Shown one piece after another: positions 1 to 5,167 of a DNA stretch of 5,621 nucleotides. Under the pieces are notes generated by a model that saw nothing but the letters and a program-made list of their open reading frames with translations, did not search any database and was not told the DNA's origin. A program made the translations under genes and the position numbers. Within the stretch, counting starts at the first letter, position 1. Each line of letters starts with the position of its first letter. The stretch spans positions 1-5,621 of the forward strand of contig MTNL01000191.1 of assembly GCA_002010365.1 (NCBI GenBank). The letters are read 5' to 3'. The stretch is from Candidatus Acetothermia bacterium JdFR-50. Its GTDB lineage: Bacteria; Bipolaricaulota; Bipolaricaulia; Bipolaricaulales; Bipolaricaulaceae.

Positions 1-507
1 CACTTCCTTGGGATAGATCCGGGGTCCGCCGTAGATGTTGGCGAGGTAGGTCTCCAGGGGCGCGAAAGGTTGATCCAGGACCATCACCATGGTGTAGTCG
101 TCCACGGCCTCGAGCTCCTGGACGTGGCTCCACAGGGCCTTGGAGGTGGACCCGTACTTGCCCCAGCGCTCCAGGGACGCCACCACGTCCTCGGCCTTCA
201 ACTCTTTTCCGTTGTGGAAGAGCACGCCTTTACGCAGATGGAAGGTGACGGTTTTCCCATCCGGGCTTAATTCCCAACCCTCAAGTAACATGGGTTTGGG
301 GGTGTAATTCTCATCGAAGGCGAAGAGGCCCTCGAAGATGTGACGGGCGGGGATACTGGCGGCTACCCCCGTGGTGAGCTGCATATCCAGGGTACCGGGC
401 TCGGAAGCCAAGGCTACCCGCAGAATACCTCCGGGCTTCGGTTCCGCGGCGCCCACAAGCGCGACTCCAACGAGCAAAACGACAAAAAACGCGAGCTTAC
501 GATACAT
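1..507 (-). CDS. ABC transporter substrate-binding protein, family 5 (N-terminal part, cut by the left edge)
   Basis: This is the N-terminal 169 residues of a periplasmic solute-binding protein of the SBP_bac_5 family (peptide, nickel or oligosaccharide ABC importers), still open at base 1. The ATG at 507-505 follows AAGGAGGG. Residues 1-21 form a signal peptide: basic MYRK, then a hydrophobic stretch ending VGAA, with likely cleavage before EPKPGG. There is no lipobox cysteine. The mature start, GGILRVALASEPGTLDMQ (26-43), is the classical first strand of this family. Residues 82-113 (PDGKTVTFHLRKGVLFHNGK followed by LKAEDVVASLER) match its 'W..S.DGKTYTFHLRKGVKFHNG....AEDVV.S' signature. The full protein would be about 500-600 residues, so two thirds is missing. 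Ligand class cannot be read from this part. It is transcribed divergently from the PLP enzyme gene, and downstream permease genes may lie past the edge. The family call is secure; the substrate is unknown. Confidence 0.93.
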   Translation of the reverse strand, partial: MYRKLAFFVVLLVGVALVGAAEPKPGGILRVALASEPGTLDMQLTTGVAASIPARHIFEGLFAFDENYTPKPMLLEGWELSPDGKTVTFHLRKGVLFHNGKELKAEDVVASLERWGKYGSTSKALWSHVQELEAVDDYTMVMVLDQPFAPLETYLANIYGGPRIYPKEV

Positions 508-523
508 TCACCCTCCTTGGTGA
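508..523 (-). promoter_or_regulatory. Ribosome binding site presented in a small hairpin loop
   Basis: Reading the minus strand just before the ATG at 507, TCACC and GGTGA form a perfect 5-bp inverted repeat enclosing the six bases AAGGAG, which are the Shine-Dalgarno core. If folded, the ribosome binding site would sit in the loop and the stem would abut the start codon. The repeat is seen directly; any effect on translation is inferred. The stem is short, so chance is possible. Confidence 0.4.
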
Positions 524-543
524 TATGGGTTAAAAAAATCGAC

Positions 544-557
544 TTTCTAAGTAGAAA
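544..557. repeat. Short AT-rich palindrome in the divergent intergenic region
   Basis: TTTCTA-AG-TAGAAA is a perfect 6-bp inverted repeat with a 2-base centre. It lies in the leader of the leftward binding-protein gene, downstream of its predicted promoter. It could be a repressor site or a weak RNA stem; on the minus strand a run of seven T follows at 538-532. With five A/T pairs of six, the stem is weak as a terminator. Confidence 0.35.
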
Positions 558-568
558 ATCACCTCCTT
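558..568 (-). promoter_or_regulatory. Full-length anti-16S (Shine-Dalgarno) sequence with no ORF start at normal spacing
   Basis: On the minus strand this reads AAGGAGGTGAT, the complete complement of the usual 16S rRNA 3' tail, about 50 nt upstream of the real start at 507. No ATG or TTG follows at normal spacing. A GTG at 562-560 overlaps it and would open a 10-codon leader peptide ending with TAA at 532-530. It could be a ribosome standby site, a leader-peptide signal, or chance in a purine-rich leader. Confidence 0.4.
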
Positions 569-586
569 CTCCGGTTCTTCGGGGGC

Positions 587-614
587 ATTATACCGGAAGC
601 GGCCAAGTTGTCAG
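587..614 (-). promoter_or_regulatory. Predicted sigma-70-type promoter for the leftward binding-protein gene
   Basis: On the minus strand, CTGACA (614-609, five of six matches to TTGACA) lies 16 bp upstream of a perfect TATAAT (592-587). Transcription should start near 580, giving a leader of about 70 nt before the ATG at 507. The -35 box falls inside the inverted repeat at 604-630 and overlaps the -35 proposed for the divergent gene, so the two promoters probably compete or are jointly controlled. Confidence 0.6.
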
Positions 615-630
615 TCTGCCTAACAACTTG
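604..630. promoter_or_regulatory. Inverted repeat, candidate operator shared by divergent promoters
   Basis: CAAGTTGT (604-611) and ACAACTTG (623-630) are a perfect 8-bp inverted repeat with an 11-bp centre. The half-site centres are about 19 bp apart, close to two helical turns, as expected for a dimeric regulator on one DNA face. The repeat covers the -35 region of both divergent promoters. The TTGT...ACAA edges resemble sites of several dimeric helix-turn-helix families, but I cannot name the regulator and none is encoded in the window. It has no T-tract, so it is not a terminator. Confidence 0.5.
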
Positions 631-637
631 ATAGCAT
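608..637 (+). promoter_or_regulatory. Predicted promoter for the PLP enzyme gene
   Basis: TTGTCA (608-613, five of six matches to TTGACA) is followed after 18 bp by TAGCAT (632-637, four of six matches to TATAAT). The implied transcription start is near 644, leaving a leader of about 40 nt before the ATG at 686. The -10 box is weaker than that of the opposite promoter, consistent with a regulated or secondary promoter. Confidence 0.4.
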
Positions 638-685
638 TGCCGATGGTGGGACCAAAAAACTGAATGCGGCGATAAGGAGCGTGAG

Positions 686-2161
686 ATGATCGACCTTACC
701 GTCAATGAGGAGCAACTTGCGCGGACCGCCCAGCGGGCCCGGGAACGGGGGATCGTTGTCCCCACCTTCAGGCAGATGCGCGACCCCCAAAGACATGTCC
801 CCGAGAAGATCAAGGAGCGCCTCAAGGGGATCGGCCTCTGGGACCTCCACCCCCTGAACCTCTTCCGCATCACCTGGAAGAACGAGCCCGTGCCTGAGGG
901 CGGGCTCTACGGCCCCGTAAACCGCCTGGTCTTCCCACCCGAGCTCACCGGGGTGGACGCGGTCATCATCGGGTTGGTGGGAAAGTGGTTCCCCACCGGA
1001 TCCCACAAGGTGGGGGCCACCTTCGGGTGCCTCGTTCCCCGCCTCGTCACGGGCCAGTTCGATCCCACGTTTCACAAGGCCGTCTGGCCCTCCACTGGGA
1101 ACTTCTGCCGTGGCGGGGCTTACGTGGCGAATCTCCTGGCGTGCGAGTCCATCGCCATCCTCCCCGAGGGGATGTCCCGGGAGCGGTTCGAGTGGCTTTC
1201 CAAGGTGGCCGGCGAGGTGATCGCCACCCCGGGGACGGAGTCCAACGTGTGGGAGATCTTCCAGAAGTGCAAGGAGCTCGAACGCACCCGGGAGAACGTG
1301 ATGATCTTTAACCAGTTCGAGGAGTTCGGGAACCACCTCTGGCATTACGCCGTCACCGGCCCGGCCATGGAGGAAGTCTTCGGAGAAGAGGCCCGGGAAA
1401 ACCAGCGCCTGGCCGGGCTCTTCCTCACCTCTGGCTCCTCCGGGACCTTGGGCTGCGCTGACTACGTCAAGGAGAAGTTCCCCCACGCGGTGCTCGGAGT
1501 AGGGGAGGCGTGGCAGTGCCCCACCCTCCTCTTAAACGGCTTCGGCGAGCACCGGATCGAGGGGATCGGCGACAAGCACGTCCCTTGGATCCACAACGTC
1601 CGGAACACCGACCTCGTCATGGCCATCGACGATGAGTTCTCCATGCATCTCATCCGCCTCTTCAACGAACCAGAGGGTCAAGATTACCTGGTAAAGCAAG
1701 GGGTTCCCCCCTCCCTGGTGGAGAGGCTCCCTTGGCTGGGGATCTCGTCGGCGGCGAACTTAGTGGGGGCGATAAAGCTCGCCAAGTACTACGAGCTCAC
1801 CTCCCGGGACGTGGTCCTCACCGTCTTCACCGACTCCATGGAGCTGTACCAGTCGCGGATCCAAGAGATGCGGGAGAAGTTAGGGCCCTACTCCCGGGAG
1901 CAGGCGGCCATTGACTATCACCGGTTCCTCATGGGGATCGACACCGATAAAATCCAGGAGCTCACCTATTGGGACCGCCGTCGCATCCACAACCTCAAGT
2001 ACTACACCTGGGTGGAGCAGATGGGGAAGTCGGCGGAGGAGCTCCTCCGGCAGTGGTACGACTGGCCCGATTATTGGGACCGCATCCACCGGCAGGTGGA
2101 GGAGATCGACCGCTTTATTGAAGAGTTCAACGCCCGTACCGGGCTTCTGGCGGAGCTGTGA
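686..2161 (+). CDS. Fold-type II PLP-dependent enzyme, cysteine synthase/TrpB-like, substrate unknown
   Basis: A 491-residue cytoplasmic enzyme of the PLP fold-type II superfamily (cysteine synthase, threonine synthase, tryptophan synthase beta). The ATG follows AAGGAG with 6-nt spacing. Visible motifs: PTGSHKVGA (103-111), where Lys108 should bind PLP as the Schiff base; STGN (136-139), the substrate-carboxylate loop; GSSGTLG (250-256), the glycine-rich phosphate-binding loop; IEGIG (291-295); GISSAAN (352-358); and FTDSMELYQS (381-390), the counterpart of PDSGERYLS in cysteine synthases. About 100 residues follow the core, rich in Trp and Tyr (LTYWDRRRIHNLKYYTWVEQ, 426-445), much longer than CysK (about 310 residues). 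This architecture resembles proteins usually annotated 'PLP-dependent protein, beta subunit' or 'cysteine synthase family', whose reaction is, to my knowledge, not established. It is not a canonical CysK or TrpB. It is monocistronic, ends at the terminator at 2169, and is divergent from a binding-protein gene, so its substrate may be an imported compound (inference). Confidence 0.9.
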   Translation: MIDLTVNEEQLARTAQRARERGIVVPTFRQMRDPQRHVPEKIKERLKGIGLWDLHPLNLFRITWKNEPVPEGGLYGPVNRLVFPPELTGVDAVIIGLVGKWFPTGSHKVGATFGCLVPRLVTGQFDPTFHKAVWPSTGNFCRGGAYVANLLACESIAILPEGMSRERFEWLSKVAGEVIATPGTESNVWEIFQKCKELERTRENVMIFNQFEEFGNHLWHYAVTGPAMEEVFGEEARENQRLAGLFLTSGSSGTLGCADYVKEKFPHAVLGVGEAWQCPTLLLNGFGEHRIEGIGDKHVPWIHNVRNTDLVMAIDDEFSMHLIRLFNEPEGQDYLVKQGVPPSLVERLPWLGISSAANLVGAIKLAKYYELTSRDVVLTVFTDSMELYQSRIQEMREKLGPYSREQAAIDYHRFLMGIDTDKIQELTYWDRRRIHNLKYYTWVEQMGKSAEELLRQWYDWPDYWDRIHRQVEEIDRFIEEFNARTGLLAEL

Positions 2162-2168
2162 GGTTTGA

Positions 2169-2203
2169 AAAAAGAGGGGATCCCGCTGGGGTCCCCTCTT
2201 TTT
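2169..2203. terminator. Bidirectional factor-independent terminator
   Basis: A perfect 12-bp stem (AAAAAGAGGGGA at 2169-2180 with TCCCCTCTTTTT at 2192-2203) can extend inward through a T-G wobble and CCC/GGG to a 3-base loop. The A-run on the left and T-run on the right give a U-tract in either direction. It lies 7 nt after the stop of the PLP gene and 14 nt after the stop of the convergent endonuclease Q-like gene, so it should end both transcripts. Confidence 0.92.
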
Positions 2204-2217
2204 GGTATCGGCATGGT

Positions 2218-3450
2218 TCAAAAGAGCGTGAGCTGGGAGGTTTCCCCCTCTTCCTCCAGGGGGATCTTTATCTCGCCGTAGACCCCATCGTAGCCAGGGC
2301 GGATCTCCAGCTCCCCCTGCCGGACCTTCAGGATAGCTTCCCCGATCGGCCCGGGAATCGCCGTCCGGATCTCCTCCTCTGGCAGGTCTAACAAGATGGA
2401 AAATTCGCTCCCGAAGCGCTCCACGAGCTTGCGGTACTCCTCCAGTACGCGCTTGGTTCCCTTTCCTACTCCCATGGCCTGGGCGATGATCTCCTCGAGA
2501 GGCACCAGAGATCTATAGGGGATGGCGCCCTCGGGCTCGAATCCCTCGGGCCTGTCGGCCAGGGCCTCCACCCGGTGCAGCACCCCCACGGTGAGGGGGC
2601 GGCCGCATACCGGGCAGCGGTTCCCGAGCTTGAGGGATTCCTTAGGGGGTAGAACCACGTTGCAGGCCCGATGCCCATCGTAATGATACTTTCCCTCTTC
2701 GGGGAAGAACTCCACGGTGAAGAGGAATCTCTTCAGGTCCTTCTCCCGGATGGCGGAGATCAACGTCCCGTAGTTCAACGCGGGGAGGTCGAATACACAG
2801 GCCTCGCGGCCCAGCCGTGAGGGGGAGTGGGCATCGGAGAAGGAAACCAAGCTCAGCCGGTCCAGGGCCGAGAGCCGCCAGTTCATGGGGGGATCGGAGG
2901 AGAGGCCGGTCTCGATGGCGAAGATCTTCTCCGCGTCTTTCCCGAAGGCCTCTTCCAGGGAGTCGAATCCGGAGTTGGAGCCGAAGATGGAGTACCAAGG
3001 GGTCCAGGCATGGGCCGGTATCACCGCCGCCTCAGGGGAAGCCCCGAGGATCACCTGCAAGAGCTTCCTCCCCGGGATCCCCAGTGTGGGCCTCCCGTCG
3101 GCGGCCAGATTCCCCAGCCTGGAGAGCTCCCGGTTTATCTTTGCCGCGTCCTCCAGGCTCGGCACCAATACCAGGAAATGGACTCGACGCTGGCGCCCAT
3201 CCTGGCTCCAGATGCAGGAGATCTCCCCGGTGATGAGAAAGCGCGCCCCCTCGTATTCGTAGATCCCCTCCGCCACCGGCCCGAGCTTGTGGGAAAGCTC
3301 CCGGAACCATTGGGGATGGGTGAAGTCCCCGGTCCCGAGGAGGTCGATCCCCTTCCACTTCGTCCAACGGGCGAGGTGTTCCAGGTCCATGTCGCGACTG
3401 GTGGCGCGGGAAAAACGCGAATGTATATGCAGATCGGCAATAACTCTCAC
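2218..3450 (-). CDS. Endonuclease Q-like PHP-domain phosphoesterase with zinc ribbon (COG1379 type)
   Basis: A 410-residue protein of the PHP family with a zinc ribbon, the group containing endonuclease Q, which nicks DNA 5' of deaminated bases (uracil, hypoxanthine) and abasic sites. Numbered from the GTG at 3450, the PHP metal-binding motifs are DLHIHSRFSR (His8, His10), GTGDFTH (Asp42, His45), TGEIS (Glu76), VHF (His91), PAHAWTPW (His147), ETGLSSD (Glu180) and SDAHSPS (Asp206, His208). The zinc ribbon has Cys263, Cys279 and Cys282 (CPVCGRPLT), with His260 or His256 as a possible fourth ligand. A helical C-terminal domain follows (about 310-390) and the protein ends in QLTLF (406-410). An ATG at 3474 would add eight residues, but the family normally begins a few residues before ADLHIHSR, matching the GTG start; AAGGAG lies 12 nt before that ATG. 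Length fits the family (about 390-425). It is monocistronic and convergent with the PLP gene. Family assignment is strong; nuclease activity is inferred. Confidence 0.88.
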   Translation of the reverse strand: MRVIADLHIHSRFSRATSRDMDLEHLARWTKWKGIDLLGTGDFTHPQWFRELSHKLGPVAEGIYEYEGARFLITGEISCIWSQDGRQRRVHFLVLVPSLEDAAKINRELSRLGNLAADGRPTLGIPGRKLLQVILGASPEAAVIPAHAWTPWYSIFGSNSGFDSLEEAFGKDAEKIFAIETGLSSDPPMNWRLSALDRLSLVSFSDAHSPSRLGREACVFDLPALNYGTLISAIREKDLKRFLFTVEFFPEEGKYHYDGHRACNVVLPPKESLKLGNRCPVCGRPLTVGVLHRVEALADRPEGFEPEGAIPYRSLVPLEEIIAQAMGVGKGTKRVLEEYRKLVERFGSEFSILLDLPEEEIRTAIPGPIGEAILKVRQGELEIRPGYDGVYGEIKIPLEEEGETSQLTLF

Positions 3451-3457
3451 GAAGGGA

Positions 3458-3463
3458 ATTATA
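3458..3463 (-). promoter_or_regulatory. -10 box of the endonuclease Q-like gene, possible leaderless start
   Basis: The minus strand carries a perfect TATAAT ending 7 nt before the GTG at 3450. Transcription would therefore begin at or beside that codon, giving a leaderless or near-leaderless mRNA. No good -35 is seen 16-18 bp upstream (the 17-bp position reads CTGTTT). If the ATG at 3474 is the true start instead, this box lies inside the coding region and is coincidental. Confidence 0.4.
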
Positions 3464-3508
3464 GCGTGTCCCATCGGGGAAAACAGCTCCTTGCACGTCC
3501 CGGTCGAG

Positions 3509-3525
3509 TGGGGTAATGAACCCCG
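3509..3525 (+). repeat. Short hairpin just upstream of the second binding-protein gene
   Basis: GGGGT (3510-3514) and ACCCC (3520-3524) form a 5-bp GC-rich stem around AATGA, with a T-G wobble able to extend it. It ends two bases before the Shine-Dalgarno sequence of the gene at 3540. It could influence ribosome access, but the stem is short. No convincing promoter was found in the 3451-3539 gap; the best weak candidate is TTGCAC at 3491-3496 with TAATGA at 3514-3519. Confidence 0.3.
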
Positions 3526-3539
3526 AGGGAGGTGACCCG

Positions 3540-5150
3540 ATGAGGCTTGGCGTAACGGCGAGCGCGGTTTTGTTCTTGGCGATGCTGGGGCTTTCGGGGG
3601 AGTTGCGGATAGGGATTTCGGGGGAGCCGTGGAACCTCGATCCGGGCCTTTATACCGACATCGCCTCGGTATGGCTTATCCAAAACATCTACGATCCCCT
3701 GGTGGAGCTTTCGGTGACCGGTGAGCCGCTTCCGGATTATTCCCTGGCCGAATCGTGGGAGTTCAACGAGGAGGCCACCGCGATAACGCTGCATCTCCGC
3801 CGCGGGGTGAGGTTCCACGATGGGTCGGAATTCACCGCTGAGGATGTGGTCTATAACTTCCAGTGGATCTTGGATCCCGACAACGCTTCCCCAGTGAGGA
3901 AGGATCTGGGCCCGATAACCGCTGTGGAAGCGTTGGATCCGTATTCGGTGAAAGTCACCTTCCAGTATCCCTTCCCGGAGGCGCTTCAGTACTGGTCACG
4001 GGCGCTGATCGGGATCGTACCCGCCGGCTCACGGCAGGGGAAGGAGACCCCCTTGGCGCGCCACCCCATCGGGACCGGCCCATATCGGTTCGTAGAGTGG
4101 AAGAAGGGCTCATACATCGTCCTCGAGCCCTTTACCGGATACTGGATCGAGGGCGTTCCGCCGGAAGGAATAACCCGGGTGAAGTTCCTCTTCTTCGGGG
4201 ACGAAGCTTCCAAAGTGGCCGCGTTGTTAGCCGGGGAGGTGCATATCGTTGATTGGATTTCTCCCCGCGATTACCTGGCTTTACAGGATGCTCAGGGAAT
4301 AAAGCTCGCACGGATCCCCGGCGTTCAGCACCAGTATATGGCGCTGAATCTGGCTTCCCACCCGTTTGGGATCACCAAAGACGAAGTGGGGAGCGAGGAA
4401 GTCATCCAGCGGGCGTTGATGGCCCGTAAGTTCGTGATGTACGCCATCGACCGGGAGGAGATCCGGGACGAGGTCTTCTTTGGGCTTGCCACCATTATGT
4501 ACGGGCCGTGGTACCCGGACTCCGAGTGGTTCTCCCCCAAGCTCCGGGGACGGGTCCTCCATGATCCAGAGCGGGCGAAAGCGTACCTGGAAAAGTACTA
4601 TGAGCTAGGCGGAGAGAAACCCCTCAGCTTCAAGATCATCGCCACCAACACCGGCTGGTTCGTGGACGTGGCCACGCTGATTCAGGCCCAGCTCAAGCGC
4701 TACAGCGTGGAGGCGGAGGTCATCCCCCTGGAGAAGAGGAGCCTCTTCGCCACCCTGAAGACGTTGGACTGGGAGGCAGCGGTGGAGGACTTCGCCCACG
4801 GCATCCCCGCCGTGCTTAGATGGCTGCGTTTCGGGTATTACAAGGTGCCGAACCACAACCACTGGTACCACGCCGCCGAGGACCTCCCGCCCCAGTACTA
4901 TCCCACCCATCCCGGGCACGAGGAATTCTGTCGTTTGTGGGATCTGGCCTCTGTCGAGCCCGATGTGGAGAAGAGGAAGGGACTCGTATGGGCTATGGAA
5001 GAGATGTTGGTGGAGAACGTGATCCGCATCGATCTCATGATGGTGGACAGCCTTCTTGCCTGGCGGAAGGAGGTCCGTTTCGCCGAAGGCAGCGTCCAGC
5101 TCCTCGGCACGCTGCATCTGAAAACCGTGACCGCGTTCGAAGGTAGTTAA
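3540..5150 (+). CDS. ABC transporter substrate-binding protein, family 5 (peptide/nickel/oligosaccharide type)
   Basis: A complete 536-residue periplasmic solute-binding protein of the SBP_bac_5 family that delivers ligand to the permease encoded next. I chose the ATG at 3540 over the in-frame ATG at 3516 because GGAGGTGA (3528-3535) sits at the right distance and the export signal then begins immediately: MRLGVTASAVLFLAMLGLSG (1-20), with mature LRIGISGEPWNLDPG (22-36). There is no lipobox cysteine and the cleavage site is not a clear AXA. Family signatures: AITLHLRRGVRFHDGS...FTAEDVVYNFQWILDP (81-113), PIGTGPYRFVEWKKG (176-190), and EASKVAALLAGEVHIVDWI (222-240), the typical 'DGEID' segment. 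Length is standard. The DppA/OppA-like fold is clear, but ligand cannot be predicted; oligopeptides, sugars and nickel are all bound by relatives. The permease gene begins 17 nt after the stop, so they form an operon. It is a distant paralogue of the binding protein at 1-507, with little N-terminal identity outside shared family motifs. Confidence 0.94.
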   Translation: MRLGVTASAVLFLAMLGLSGELRIGISGEPWNLDPGLYTDIASVWLIQNIYDPLVELSVTGEPLPDYSLAESWEFNEEATAITLHLRRGVRFHDGSEFTAEDVVYNFQWILDPDNASPVRKDLGPITAVEALDPYSVKVTFQYPFPEALQYWSRALIGIVPAGSRQGKETPLARHPIGTGPYRFVEWKKGSYIVLEPFTGYWIEGVPPEGITRVKFLFFGDEASKVAALLAGEVHIVDWISPRDYLALQDAQGIKLARIPGVQHQYMALNLASHPFGITKDEVGSEEVIQRALMARKFVMYAIDREEIRDEVFFGLATIMYGPWYPDSEWFSPKLRGRVLHDPERAKAYLEKYYELGGEKPLSFKIIATNTGWFVDVATLIQAQLKRYSVEAEVIPLEKRSLFATLKTLDWEAAVEDFAHGIPAVLRWLRFGYYKVPNHNHWYHAAEDLPPQYYPTHPGHEEFCRLWDLASVEPDVEKRKGLVWAMEEMLVENVIRIDLMMVDSLLAWRKEVRFAEGSVQLLGTLHLKTVTAFEGS

Positions 5151-5167
5151 AAAAGGGGACGGGGAGG

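Noticed and set aside
544..557. Palindrome plus T-run as an intrinsic terminator or attenuator in the left leader
   Set aside because: The stem is only 6 bp with five A/T pairs, and the T-run begins five bases after it, so termination is unlikely; kept only as a possible binding site.
340..663. 107-residue plus-strand frame across the start of the left binding protein and the intergenic region
   Set aside because: It overlaps the opposite-strand signal peptide and the divergent promoters, has no family resemblance and no good ribosome binding site.
620..1486. 288-residue open frame antisense to the PLP enzyme gene
   Set aside because: It lies wholly opposite a gene with clear catalytic motifs and its translation (rich in Gly, Pro, Glu, Leu) shows no recognisable domain. 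It is a by-product of GC-rich codon use on the real strand.
686..2161. Naming the PLP enzyme cysK, trpB or ortB
   Set aside because: Length, the SHK context, the STGNFCRGG loop and the long C-terminal extension do not match these enzymes, and no trpA, cysE or ortA-like neighbour is present.
2827..3516. 229-residue open frame antisense to the endonuclease Q-like gene
   Set aside because: Low-complexity Gly/Pro-rich translation without a domain, lying opposite a conserved PHP protein; a shadow frame.
3516..3539. Upstream in-frame ATG that would extend the second binding protein by eight residues
   Set aside because: The extension (MNPEGGDP) would put acidic and proline residues before the signal peptide and would translate through the GGAGGTGA Shine-Dalgarno sequence; the ATG at 3540 is the better start.
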